Assembly (NCBI GenBank): GCA_020848015.1
Contig: JADLBA010000237.1
Span: 1 to 21,889, forward strand
Direction of reading: 5' to 3'
DNA length: 21,889 bases
Source: Crocinitomicaceae bacterium
GTDB taxonomy: Bacteria > Bacteroidota > Bacteroidia > Flavobacteriales_D > Sanyastnellaceae
The notes below the pieces were generated by a model. The model ran no database searches, was not told the origin of the DNA, and was given only the letters and a program-made list of their open reading frames with translations. Both the position numbers and the translations under genes were made by a program. Numbering within the stretch: position 1 is the first letter of the stretch; every line of letters starts with the position of its first letter. Positions 9,173-16,730 of this stretch are shown piece by piece.

Positions 9173-11776
9173 TTATTTTTTTAGAAGAGTCACATTACCG
9201 GTAGAAATCTCTCCGTCAGACCTTTCGAAAATATAAAAATAGGTGCCTTCTGATAAGTCATCACCGTCCCAGTCGTTACCATAATTAGCACTTTCAAAGA
9301 CAAGACCTCCCCAACGATTATATATATGCAGTTTGCTGTTTTTGAAATACGGGAGCAGTCCGTCAATAACAAAATACTGGTTTTCGTCATCACCATTGGG
9401 TGTAAAGACATTTGGAATCAGTATTTGGCAATCATTCACTGTTAAGATGAAATCGCTGTATCCGCCGCACTGATCTTCAATGGTCACGAGTGAGGGTCCT
9501 ATTAATAGCCCTGAAAAGCCATGACCTGATTCGAACACAAGAGAATCTGTGTCGTAGGAAATGGAATAAGGGGGATATCCACCGAAGTTAATATTGCCGG
9601 TACTTACACCGAGACAGATCGAAGTGTCTGCCACTTCAAAAGGTACCTCCTGTATAAATACAGTGACTACAACGTCTTCAGAACCGCTGTTGCCACATTG
9701 GTCAGTGGCTGTCAACACATAGGTTGTAGTGACTCCGGGCGATACAGTAATCCCAGACGAACTTTGCCCGGAACTCCAAGAATACGTAAACGTTCCCGCC
9801 CCACCGGATGCCTCCCCGCTGATGGGAGCTGACTCTCCAGGACATATCCCTGTATCGGGAGATACTGAAACTGTTACCGGAATCGGCGGTACTGTAATGA
9901 TCAGTTCGTCGGAATCGGAGTTTCCACACTGATCATTGACTGTCAATTGAAGCGTTCCCCCTGCTCCTGCAACTACTGTGACGGAAGAATTGGTACCAGC
10001 AGGAGCGCCGTTGTATGTCCACACATAACTTAGAGTACCAGAGCCTCCGGTTACAGAAGTGGCACTGCTCGTTTCGCTGTCAAAACAGGTGGACTGAATA
10101 TCTGGGCCTAAAGTGACGACGACAGGTACTGGTGGAACGGATATTACGGTAGAAGCGCTACTGGTAGCGCCACAAGCATCCGTTACTTCTAATGTCACAG
10201 TTGAAGGCGTAGGAGTAGGCCAACTAAATGTGGAAGAGGTACTGTACGGAACACCATCAATTGACCATTGATATCCGTAATTACCATCGCCACCTGATAC
10301 ATTTGTAGGGCTGATATCGAGAGGCGACAGGCAAACGGCATTCACAGATGAAGGCAGACCAACGGATATAGGGTCGTACTGCATCAGTTCAACAGTCACA
10401 GAGCCAGAGACCTGCGGAATATTGCAGACATCCGTAACTACATAATTATATACTGCATTTTCATTGGGAACATCTAATGAAGTGGTGCCGGGCACGCCGT
10501 CCCACTCAACGGAATACTGTCCATACCCACCGCTGATGGAAAGATCAATCCTGGCTGATTCAGTACAACTGATCAACAGGTCTTCTGATGTAACCGTCAA
10601 TGCAGGGAGTTCATGGATTGTAAGAGTCAGCGTCGTGGACGTTGCGCAGGGGCCTGCGTAATTGATGTCGAAGGTAATGGTTTCTCCTGCATCCGCTATT
10701 CCGTCCTCAATCACATTTAGCGGAAGAACAACTTGATCCTGTCCGGTAGGAATAAAAATATGATCCGGGATAGCGTCGTAGTCAATACCATTCTGCGCTG
10801 TACCGGAGGAGGCAATCGTCAAAAGCACATCTCCGGTGGCTCCTGTTGGCCGTTGAAATGTGACACTCGCACCGAGGCATCCTTCATAAACAGCATCTTG
10901 ACCTGGAGAAATCAGAGAAGGGTCAAAACTTACTCCCAGCGAATTACTTTGAAAGCTACCTCCTTCGAGAAATACCCAAGAATCATAAATTCCATCAGCT
11001 CCATCGCCGATAGCCAGCTTAATATGATAAGTCTGGCCGCACTGCACCGGGGATGTAGCCTGCAGCACCGTTGTAAAACCATCCGGCTGTATATAGTATG
11101 GGGAACCGGAATAAGGAGCGCTATAACCGTCACCATTATATATATAGTTGGCACAATATTCACAAGGCCCTGTCAAACCATCATACCCATTATTGAGGTT
11201 ATTGATAGATACCGGAATGGAGGTTCCGGGTATCAACGCGATATTCTGTGCCTGATTCTGATATGGCCCGCTAATACCCGGTCCACTGATAAAAAAACCA
11301 AATGAGTCGTTAAATGAACTGTTGGTGTACTCGGGATATTCATCTGACCCGAATACAAAGTTGAACGTAACCATATTGCCATTCGGAACAAAATCAAATT
11401 GCAGGACAGCGGCATCATGCACAGTTACAGCACTGATGGCACTAAGGTCAGGGTCATAGAAGGTAGAAAAATAATCGGTAGAAATACTTCCATCATAGTT
11501 AGGCCCGGCAGCATTGCTTGCATTTCCCGTACTCATAACAAGGCCATTTTGGATACCGAGGTTACAGTTGGAGCAGTTAAATGAAGCTATCTGATCCGAA
11601 CTACCCACAAAAGAAATATTGGAGACCGTCACTCCTGTTCCCAATAGCACATTCTGAACTCCATCGGTAGCATTCACTGCATTATTGATATTCAACTGGG
11701 TGACAGCAGTGAATGGACTGATCAGAGCAAACAAAACAAAGATCCGTTGCAGGCTGGTGGGTATAATTGTATTCAT
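9173..11776 (-). CDS. Secreted choice-of-anchor L protein with five Ig/PKD-like repeats and T9SS type B domain (array member 4)
   Basis: An 867-residue exported protein at the 5' end of the array. Order from the ATG at 11776: signal peptide about 1-27 (hydrophobic core IFVLFALISPF); choice-of-anchor L about 45-275 with FGSDEYPEY, FGFFISGPGISGPY and both CxxC motifs (CSNC, CEYC); Calx-beta-like about 297-387 (DGIADAGETI); five Ig/PKD-like repeats about 391-781; T9SS type B domain 782-867 (NVFTPNGDDENQ, IYNRWGG). It has no typical PKD domain before the C-terminal domain, unlike members 2 and 3, and its C-terminal domain is of the class found in member 1. An upstream in-frame start near 11902 would add 42 residues ahead of the signal peptide and overlap the divergent promoter region, so it is unlikely. 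A weak -7-like TATATTCG lies at 11801-11808 on the minus strand. Confidence 0.91.
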   Translation of the reverse strand: MNTIIPTSLQRIFVLFALISPFTAVTQLNINNAVNATDGVQNVLLGTGVTVSNISFVGSSDQIASFNCSNCNLGIQNGLVMSTGNASNAAGPNYDGSISTDYFSTFYDPDLSAISAVTVHDAAVLQFDFVPNGNMVTFNFVFGSDEYPEYTNSSFNDSFGFFISGPGISGPYQNQAQNIALIPGTSIPVSINNLNNGYDGLTGPCEYCANYIYNGDGYSAPYSGSPYYIQPDGFTTVLQATSPVQCGQTYHIKLAIGDGADGIYDSWVFLEGGSFQSNSLGVSFDPSLISPGQDAVYEGCLGASVTFQRPTGATGDVLLTIASSGTAQNGIDYDAIPDHIFIPTGQDQVVLPLNVIEDGIADAGETITFDINYAGPCATSTTLTLTIHELPALTVTSEDLLISCTESARIDLSISGGYGQYSVEWDGVPGTTSLDVPNENAVYNYVVTDVCNIPQVSGSVTVELMQYDPISVGLPSSVNAVCLSPLDISPTNVSGGDGNYGYQWSIDGVPYSTSSTFSWPTPTPSTVTLEVTDACGATSSASTVISVPPVPVVVTLGPDIQSTCFDSETSSATSVTGGSGTLSYVWTYNGAPAGTNSSVTVVAGAGGTLQLTVNDQCGNSDSDELIITVPPIPVTVSVSPDTGICPGESAPISGEASGGAGTFTYSWSSGQSSSGITVSPGVTTTYVLTATDQCGNSGSEDVVVTVFIQEVPFEVADTSICLGVSTGNINFGGYPPYSISYDTDSLVFESGHGFSGLLIGPSLVTIEDQCGGYSDFILTVNDCQILIPNVFTPNGDDENQYFVIDGLLPYFKNSKLHIYNRWGGLVFESANYGNDWDGDDLSEGTYFYIFERSDGEISTGNVTLLKK
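9434..10606 (-). repeat. Five tandem Ig/PKD-like repeats in array member 4
   Basis: Five units of about 75-83 residues, with paired cysteines such as TCFD with DQCGN and GICPG with DQCGN. The last unit (SICLG, EDQCGG) directly precedes the sorting domain and resembles the last unit of array member 1. Confidence 0.78.
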
Positions 11777-11889
11777 GCGGGGATGTTGTCGAATTGGGGA
11801 CGAATATATAATATTATAGTGATTCGCTGAATGGTGGGAAAGTTGCCTGCTGTTTGATAAGCGGTTTCTGTTACAGATAAATACTCTCT

Positions 11890-11897
11890 TACCTTTG
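11890..11897 (+). promoter_or_regulatory. Candidate -7 promoter element of the ABC ATPase gene
   Basis: TACCTTTG matches the Bacteroidota -7 consensus TAnnTTTG exactly. A CTG at 11868-11870, 19 bases upstream, is a one-mismatch -33 TTG. Only 7 bases separate the box from the ATG at 11905, so the transcript would be leaderless or nearly so. Confidence 0.45.
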
Positions 11898-11904
11898 ACC
11901 AATT

Positions 11905-12612
11905 ATGATCCCCGTTATCCGCATCGAAGGTATAACCAAGCACTACGTCATTGGCAGCGAACTGATCAGAGCGCTGAATGGGGTTAATCTGAGAATCGAA
12001 AAAAATGAGTATGTAGCGCTGATGGGGCCATCGGGTTCGGGAAAATCTACCCTGATGAATATTATAGGGTGCCTTGATACACCTACCAGCGGAAGCTATT
12101 TTCTGAATGGTCCGGATGTTTCGGGACTGACAGATAATGAACTCGCCGGAATCAGAAATAAAGAGATCGGGTTTATTTTCCAAACGTTTAATCTTCTGCC
12201 AAGATACACGTCATTGGAGAATGTCGCCCTCCCTCTGGTGTATGCCGGAATTCCAAAGGCAGAGCGACTGGCAAGGGCAAAAAAAACACTGGAAGATGTT
12301 GGGCTTGCCGACAGGGTAACGCACAAACCGAATGAACTTTCGGGAGGGCAGCGCCAACGAGTTGCAATTGCGAGAGCCTTGGTAAATAAGCCCTCCATCA
12401 TCCTCGCCGATGAACCCACAGGGAATCTCGACACCAAAACAAGCTACGAGATCATGAAACTATTCCAGGAAATTCACGATGGAGGGAACACCATCATCAT
12501 CGTTACTCACGAGGAAGATATTGCCCGCCATGCCCACCGGATTGTTCGGCTTCGCGACGGTCTAATAGAAAGCGATGAAAAAAATGAACCGGTGAGAATG
12601 GTGAACCTTTAA
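11905..12612 (+). CDS. ABC transporter ATP-binding protein, MacB/LolD type
   Basis: A 235-residue cytoplasmic ATPase that would power an inner-membrane permease of the MacB/LolCDE/FtsX kind (lipoprotein release, or antibiotic or peptide export). Seen: Walker A GPSGSGKST at 41-49, Q-loop Gln93, signature LSGGQ at 145-149, Walker B IILADEP at about 165-171 with the catalytic Glu170, and H-loop His202 in VTHEE. Length and the PTGNLD sequence after Walker B are typical of this subfamily. No permease gene follows: the next gene is asnS, 41 bases downstream, so the partner must be elsewhere and the substrate cannot be named. The gene diverges from array member 4 across 128 bases. I see nothing that ties its function to the array. 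Confidence 0.93.
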   Translation: MIPVIRIEGITKHYVIGSELIRALNGVNLRIEKNEYVALMGPSGSGKSTLMNIIGCLDTPTSGSYFLNGPDVSGLTDNELAGIRNKEIGFIFQTFNLLPRYTSLENVALPLVYAGIPKAERLARAKKTLEDVGLADRVTHKPNELSGGQRQRVAIARALVNKPSIILADEPTGNLDTKTSYEIMKLFQEIHDGGNTIIIVTHEEDIARHAHRIVRLRDGLIESDEKNEPVRMVNL

Positions 12613-12628
12613 AGGGAATAAATTGAAT

Positions 12629-12636
12629 TACTTTCG
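12629..12636 (+). promoter_or_regulatory. Candidate -7 promoter element of asnS
   Basis: TACTTTCG has one mismatch to TAnnTTTG and ends 17 bases before the asnS ATG. No clear -33 TTG at the right distance was found, so asnS may also be read through from the ABC gene. Confidence 0.28.
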
Positions 12637-12653
12637 CGCTCAATTAAAAAGCA

Positions 12654-14087
12654 ATGCCAGATCATTCATCTGTTTCAACACTTTTTTCAGCCCCTCCTTT
12701 GGGAAATACTATTACTGTATCAGGATGGGTGCGCACTTTCCGCAATGACCAGTTCATTGCTCTGAGCGATGGTAGTACGATCAGAACACTACAAATAGTG
12801 ATCAGGAAAGAAAATTTTGATGATGCTTTCTTGAAAAGAATCAATACCGGAACATCTATCCGCGCTACCGGTAAATTGGAAAAATCTCCTGGCAAGGGAC
12901 AGGAAATAGAGTTGATTACAGAGGAACTCAATATACTGGGGGATTGTGATGCAAATGAATTCCCGATTCAGATGAAGCGCCACTCACTCGAATTTCTGAG
13001 AGAAAAAGCTCACCTGCGTTTCCGCACAAATACGTTCGGAGCAGTTTTTCGTATTCGCCATCACCTTGCCTTTGCCATTCATAAATACTTCAATGATCAT
13101 GGTTTTTTCTATCTGCACGCTCCGGTAATCACAGGAAGTGATGCGGAAGGAGCAGGCGAAATGTTCCGCGTAACTACTCTTGATCTGAATAACCTGCCTA
13201 AAAAGGAAGACGGAAGAGTAGATGAAAGCCTGGATTTTTTTGGTAAGAGCACTCATCTCACTGTCAGTGGTCAGTTAGAAGCCGAACTGGCTGCACTGGC
13301 ACTTAGCCGGGTATATACTTTTGGTCCAACTTTTCGCGCCGAAAACAGCAATACAAGCCGCCACCTCGCAGAGTTCTGGATGATTGAGCCGGAAGTTGCT
13401 TTTAATGACCTTGTGGCCAATATGGATCTTGCAGAGGATTTTTTGCGCTACTGCATCAGCTATGCTTTGATGCATTGCAAAGAAGACTTGGAGTTTTTGC
13501 AGGAAAGAGAAATCAGTGAAGACAAGATGAAGCCGGTGGAAGAAAGGCAACCTCTCCCTCTTCTGCAACGTTTGCAATTCGTGTCGAACAATACCTTTGA
13601 ACGTCTCACTTATTCAGAAGCCATCAGGGTGCTTCTCGATTCCCCTTATTACAAGAAGAAAAAATTTAAATTTCCTGTGGAATGGGGCATAGATCTTCAG
13701 AGTGAGCACGAGCGCTACCTGGTGGAAAAGCACTTCAAAAAACCGGTGATCCTCACCAATTATCCCGCGGCTATAAAAGCTTTTTATATGCGACTAAATG
13801 AAGACGGGAAAACCGTGGCCGCTATGGACATTCTCGTGCCGGGCATTGGTGAAATTATCGGCGGAAGCCAGCGGGAAGAACGATACGATGTACTTCGCAG
13901 GAAATGCCAGCAGTTTCAGATAGATGAAGAGAGCATCTGGTGGTACCTTGAAACACGTAAATTCGGAAGTTGTGTGCATGCAGGTTTCGGACTGGGTTTT
14001 GAACGACTCGTTATGTTTGTTACCGGAATGCAGAATATCCGCGATGTGATTCCTTTTCCAAGAACCCCGCAGAATGCGGCGTTTTAA
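12654..14087 (+). CDS. asnS: Asparaginyl-tRNA synthetase
   Basis: Charges tRNA-Asn with asparagine in the cytoplasm (class IIb aminoacyl-tRNA synthetase). Seen in 477 residues: an N-terminal OB-fold anticodon-binding domain about 18-95 (VSGWVRTFR); class II motif 1 region near 150-160 (FFYLHAPVIT); motif 2 about 227-247 (FRAENSNTSRHLAEFW); motif 3 at 444-452 (GFGLGFERL). A direct enzyme for Asn-tRNA means this organism need not rely only on transamidation of Asp-tRNA. Length fits bacterial AsnS of the Bacteroidota. The start ATG at 12654 follows directly on an AT-rich leader and gives a complete OB-fold. It lies between an orphan ABC ATPase (41 bases upstream) and rpoN (102 bases downstream). 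Nothing unusual in the coding sequence. Confidence 0.97.
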   Translation: MPDHSSVSTLFSAPPLGNTITVSGWVRTFRNDQFIALSDGSTIRTLQIVIRKENFDDAFLKRINTGTSIRATGKLEKSPGKGQEIELITEELNILGDCDANEFPIQMKRHSLEFLREKAHLRFRTNTFGAVFRIRHHLAFAIHKYFNDHGFFYLHAPVITGSDAEGAGEMFRVTTLDLNNLPKKEDGRVDESLDFFGKSTHLTVSGQLEAELAALALSRVYTFGPTFRAENSNTSRHLAEFWMIEPEVAFNDLVANMDLAEDFLRYCISYALMHCKEDLEFLQEREISEDKMKPVEERQPLPLLQRLQFVSNNTFERLTYSEAIRVLLDSPYYKKKKFKFPVEWGIDLQSEHERYLVEKHFKKPVILTNYPAAIKAFYMRLNEDGKTVAAMDILVPGIGEIIGGSQREERYDVLRRKCQQFQIDEESIWWYLETRKFGSCVHAGFGLGFERLVMFVTGMQNIRDVIPFPRTPQNAAF

Positions 14088-14109
14088 ATTCGGCAATGAT
14101 ATTATCATG

Positions 14110-14131
14110 GGCTAGCTTGAGCAACCTAGCC
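14110..14131 (+). terminator. Possible weak stem-loop after asnS
   Basis: GGCTAG (14110-14115) and CTAGCC (14126-14131) can pair across a 10-base loop, 22 bases after the asnS stop. The following sequence has only a short T run (14139-14142) some bases away, so intrinsic termination is doubtful. Confidence 0.25.
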
Positions 14132-14138
14132 ACAAACA

Positions 14139-14156
14139 TTTTCCCATTGGGGAAAA
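14139..14156. promoter_or_regulatory. Perfect 7-bp palindrome over the candidate rpoN -33 region
   Basis: TTTTCCC (14139-14145) and GGGAAAA (14150-14156) are exact inverted copies around ATTG. The arms have T before and A after, opposite to an intrinsic terminator, and the loop contains the TTG proposed as the -33 element. An operator or an RNA hairpin are both possible; this is inference from symmetry and place. Confidence 0.35.
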
Positions 14157-14181
14157 ACCTGTCTTAACTTCCTTAAATTTG
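14147..14181 (+). promoter_or_regulatory. Candidate rpoN promoter with exact -7 box
   Basis: TAAATTTG at 14174-14181 matches TAnnTTTG exactly. TTG at 14147-14149 lies 24 bases upstream, slightly longer than usual for the -33 element. The box ends 8 bases before the ATG at 14190, again predicting a transcript with almost no leader. Confidence 0.45.
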
Positions 14182-14189
14182 GCGTTGAG

Positions 14190-15653
14190 ATGCTGAAACA
14201 AATATTACAACAAAAACTCCAGCAAAAACTATCTCCGCAGCAGATTCAACTGATGAAGATGTTGCAGATTCCTACTATGGAACTCGAACAGCGGATAAAA
14301 GAAGAAATGGAGGTAAACCCTGCGCTTGAAGAGGGCAGTGAGGAGGACCCCGAAGAGGAAATAAAAATGGATGAGGCGGAAAACGGGAATAACGAAGAAA
14401 AAAGTGAGAATGAGAATGACGATTTTGATCTCACCGACTATTTCGATGCCGATGATATCCCCGACTATAAGTTGTATGTCAACAACAGTAGTGCCGATGA
14501 TGAGGAGCGGGAATCGCCACTCGGTGCCGGACGCTCGTTCCATGATCTGTTGTATGCTCAGATTGGACTGAGAGACTTGGATGAAAACGAACAACTGCTC
14601 GCCGAATATCTGATCGGCAACTTAGATGAAAACGGTTACCTGCGACGCGATCTTCCAGCTATTGTGAACGATCTTGCATTCAATATGGGGATCACGGCCA
14701 CCGTTGCAGAATTAGACGAATCTCTGAAGGCCATACAGGAACTCGATCCTCCGGGAGTCGGAGCGCGCGACCTGCGCGAATGCCTGTTGATACAGATACG
14801 GCGTACGGAAGAAAAGGATGAGGTAACTGCACTCGCGGAAGAAATCATCCATCGTTTCTTTGAAGAGTTCACCAAAAAACATTACGAAAAAATTGCCCGG
14901 CGGCTCGATCTCACTGACGAGCAACTGAAGCCGGCAATAGATTTTATTCTTCGCCTAAACCCCAAACCGGGCAACAGTATGATGGAGTCTGCCCGCACGA
15001 TTCAGCACATTGTTCCGGACTTTATGCTTTCAAACGAAAACGAGGAGCTAAAGTTAACGCTGAACAGCCGGAATGCGCCTGAATTGAAAATCAGCCGTGA
15101 GTATAAAAATATGCTCGAACATTACGCAAAAACAAAGAACAGAGATACAAAAGAAAAAGAAGCGCTGCTATTTGTTAAGCAGAAAATTGATTCTGCGAGG
15201 TGGTTCATTGATGCCATCAACCAGCGCAATGACACACTCCTTTTTTGTATGCAGGCCATCGTTGACTACCAAAAGGAATTCTTTTTGACAGGAGATGAAA
15301 CTAAGTTGCGGCCAATGATCCTCAAGGACATTGCCGATATGGTAGGTATGGATATTAGCACCATCAGCCGTGTTGCCAATAGCAAATATATTCAGACGCA
15401 TTTCGGCACTTATCTGCTGAAATATTTCTTTTCAGAGAGCATGAGCACTGACGATGGTGAAGAGGTTTCTTCCCGCGAAGTAAAGAAGATATTGAAGGAT
15501 GCCATCGAAGCGGAAGCAAAGAAAAAACCTCTGACAGACGACAAGCTAAGCAAGTTACTGAATGATAAAGGCTATAATATTGCGCGCAGAACCGTTGCCA
15601 AATACCGCGAACAATTGGGTATCCCGGTTGCCCGACTCAGAAAAGAATTGTGA
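14190..15653 (+). CDS. rpoN: RNA polymerase sigma-54 factor
   Basis: Directs RNA polymerase to -24/-12 promoters, where transcription needs an AAA+ activator. The 487-residue protein has all three regions: a Gln/Leu-rich region I at about 1-48 (LSPQQIQLMKMLQIPTMELE) that contacts activators; an acidic variable region II at about 46-110 rich in Glu and Asp; the core-binding domain; and the DNA-binding domain ending with the RpoN box ARRTVAKYRE at 465-474. The helix-turn-helix before it reads DIADMVGMDISTISRVANSKY, close to the family consensus. The start ATG at 14190 gives the canonical region I. Its TGA overlaps the GTG of the next gene in GTGA, so the downstream gene is likely translationally coupled. 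No -24/-12 site (GG-N10-GC type) or activator gene was recognised in the window. Confidence 0.97.
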   Translation: MLKQILQQKLQQKLSPQQIQLMKMLQIPTMELEQRIKEEMEVNPALEEGSEEDPEEEIKMDEAENGNNEEKSENENDDFDLTDYFDADDIPDYKLYVNNSSADDEERESPLGAGRSFHDLLYAQIGLRDLDENEQLLAEYLIGNLDENGYLRRDLPAIVNDLAFNMGITATVAELDESLKAIQELDPPGVGARDLRECLLIQIRRTEEKDEVTALAEEIIHRFFEEFTKKHYEKIARRLDLTDEQLKPAIDFILRLNPKPGNSMMESARTIQHIVPDFMLSNENEELKLTLNSRNAPELKISREYKNMLEHYAKTKNRDTKEKEALLFVKQKIDSARWFIDAINQRNDTLLFCMQAIVDYQKEFFLTGDETKLRPMILKDIADMVGMDISTISRVANSKYIQTHFGTYLLKYFFSESMSTDDGEEVSSREVKKILKDAIEAEAKKKPLTDDKLSKLLNDKGYNIARRTVAKYREQLGIPVARLRKEL

Positions 15654-16288
15654 GTATCACATTTGACAAAATCATTCAGCGCTGGGCCAAGGTTCTCTCC
15701 GTAATCTTTCATCCGCTGTTGATGCCGCTGCTGATCTACTCGCTCGTTCGGTGGCTTGATCCCTATTACATTGCTCCCACACGTGCCGATAATTTCGTTT
15801 TTCTATTGCTTGGCATCAACATTCTGGCACCGGCCATCAGTATGCTGATTATGATTCGTTACGGAATGCTCAGCAGCATTGATCTCCGTAACCGGAAAGA
15901 ACGCCTCGGTCCTTACTTGATAGTGATCTTTTATTACTTCCTTTCTTATGGAATGCTACGGTGGAAAGTGTACGAATTGCCAAAGTAAGTTTTTTCCTTT
16001 TTTCTCTCGGTTATCCTCTCTCTGGTAGTTTCTCTTTCCATCAACCTGTTTTGGAAGATCAGCGTGCACATGCTGGCACAAGGGGGCGTTTTCGGAACCT
16101 TGATGGGGCTGCATGCCATCCACCGGTCTGATGTTAATATATTCGTTATGGGTTCTGTCGTGATGGCTGGACTTACGGCTTATTCAAGGCTGAAGCTCGA
16201 TGCGCATACACACGGACAGGTTTATGCCGGTTTTTGTCTCGGCGTGATCATTAACTGGTTCATAATATCTTATCGTATTATGATTTGA
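15650..16288 (+). pseudogene. PAP2-like membrane protein gene interrupted by one in-frame TAA
   Basis: Read through, this is a 212-codon gene for a Bacteroidota PAP2-superfamily-like membrane protein. Both halves lie in the same frame: codons 1-112 (to KVYELPK), TAA at 15986-15988, then VFSFF onward to a normal TGA at 16286-16288. Family-like stretches occur on both sides: NRKERLGPY before the stop; INLFWKISVHMLAQGG and YSRLKLDAHTHGQVYAGF after it. SRxxxxxHxxxQ resembles the PAP2 SRxxxxxHxxxD motif with Gln in place of Asp, so catalysis is doubtful even when intact. Several hydrophobic segments predict an inner-membrane protein. It starts with GTG inside the rpoN stop (GTGA overlap). A GTG at 16064 could restart translation, but would give only a fragment. 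A sequencing error, a true pseudogene or readthrough remain open. Confidence 0.75.
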
Positions 16289-16487
16289 TACCGACGGCGG
16301 CTAACTGCTGCTGCTCCTCTTCCATATTCAGATCAATATAAGTGCGATCGTCGGTATGTTCTTGTTGGTCTGTATCGGTAATAAGTAGCTGATATTTTTC
16401 TTTGTCAAGTATTTTTTCAGTCAGTTGCTTGTTTACAATTTTAATGCGTGCCCCACTATGAAGGGTCGTTGTAACAACCGAAGTCTT
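16278..16487 (-). pseudogene. Gene fragment without start codon (C-terminal remnant, unrecognised)
   Basis: An open frame of 69 residues ending at TAA 16278-16280, overlapping by 11 bases the end of the convergent PAP2-like gene. It has protein-like composition, for example HSGARIKIVNKQL, KYQLLITDTDQQE and YIDLNMEEEQQQ, but is closed upstream by TGA at 16488-16490 and has no ATG, GTG or TTG before the Met near its end. I read it as the tail of a gene whose 5' part was deleted. I do not recognise the family. It could also be a chance frame. Confidence 0.4.
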
Positions 16488-16647
16488 TCACCAGGAGGTT
16501 AAGGATGCCCGCCTAAATTCAAAAAATGAAGAAGTAGATATTCAGGCGATCGCATTTTACTGTTGGCTGACGTGCAAAATATTCAACAGAGATTATTATG
16601 AAGTTCTGCTGAATGCCATCAACTGGAAAACAGAGGAAACATCATAG
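16462..16647 (+). pseudogene. Second gene fragment without start codon, pointing away from the first (unrecognised)
   Basis: An open frame of 61 residues from just after TGA 16459-16461 to TAG 16645-16647, with no ATG, GTG or TTG start in its first third. Composition is protein-like: EVKDARLNSKNEEVDIQAI, FYCWLTCKIFNRDYY, LLNAINWKTEE. It overlaps the minus-strand remnant by 26 bases around an 11-base palindrome (16468-16478). Together the two make a stretch of about 370 bases with the tails of two genes and no heads, as expected of a deletion or rearrangement scar. From 16648 to 16730 I see nothing further. Confidence 0.38.
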
Positions 16648-16730
16648 CGATAGTGACGAGTATTTCTTCTATTCTAATACGCCTACTGAAGTTCAATCTA
16701 ATAAAGGGAAAATTGAAGGGGAAGAAGAAT

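Noticed and set aside
10733..11305. Long plus-strand open frame opposite array member 4
   Set aside because: It lies antisense to a clearly coding domain and its translation is low-complexity Ile/Thr/Arg-rich with no motif; long antisense frames also occur at 4710-5198 and elsewhere in the array, as expected from the codon usage.
11773..12183. Minus-strand open frame overlapping the ABC ATPase and the divergent promoter region
   Set aside because: It is antisense to the Walker A to Q-loop region of a clear ATPase, and its translation shows no domain.
12606..12615. CCTTTAAAGG palindrome at the end of the ABC ATPase gene
   Set aside because: Ten bases spanning the stop codon; a stem this short without a loop cannot fold, and chance occurrence is likely.
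15986..15988. Programmed recoding (selenocysteine or pyrrolysine) at the stop in the PAP2-like gene
   Set aside because: The codon is TAA, not TGA or TAG, and no recoding element is visible; frameshifting is excluded because both halves are in the same frame.
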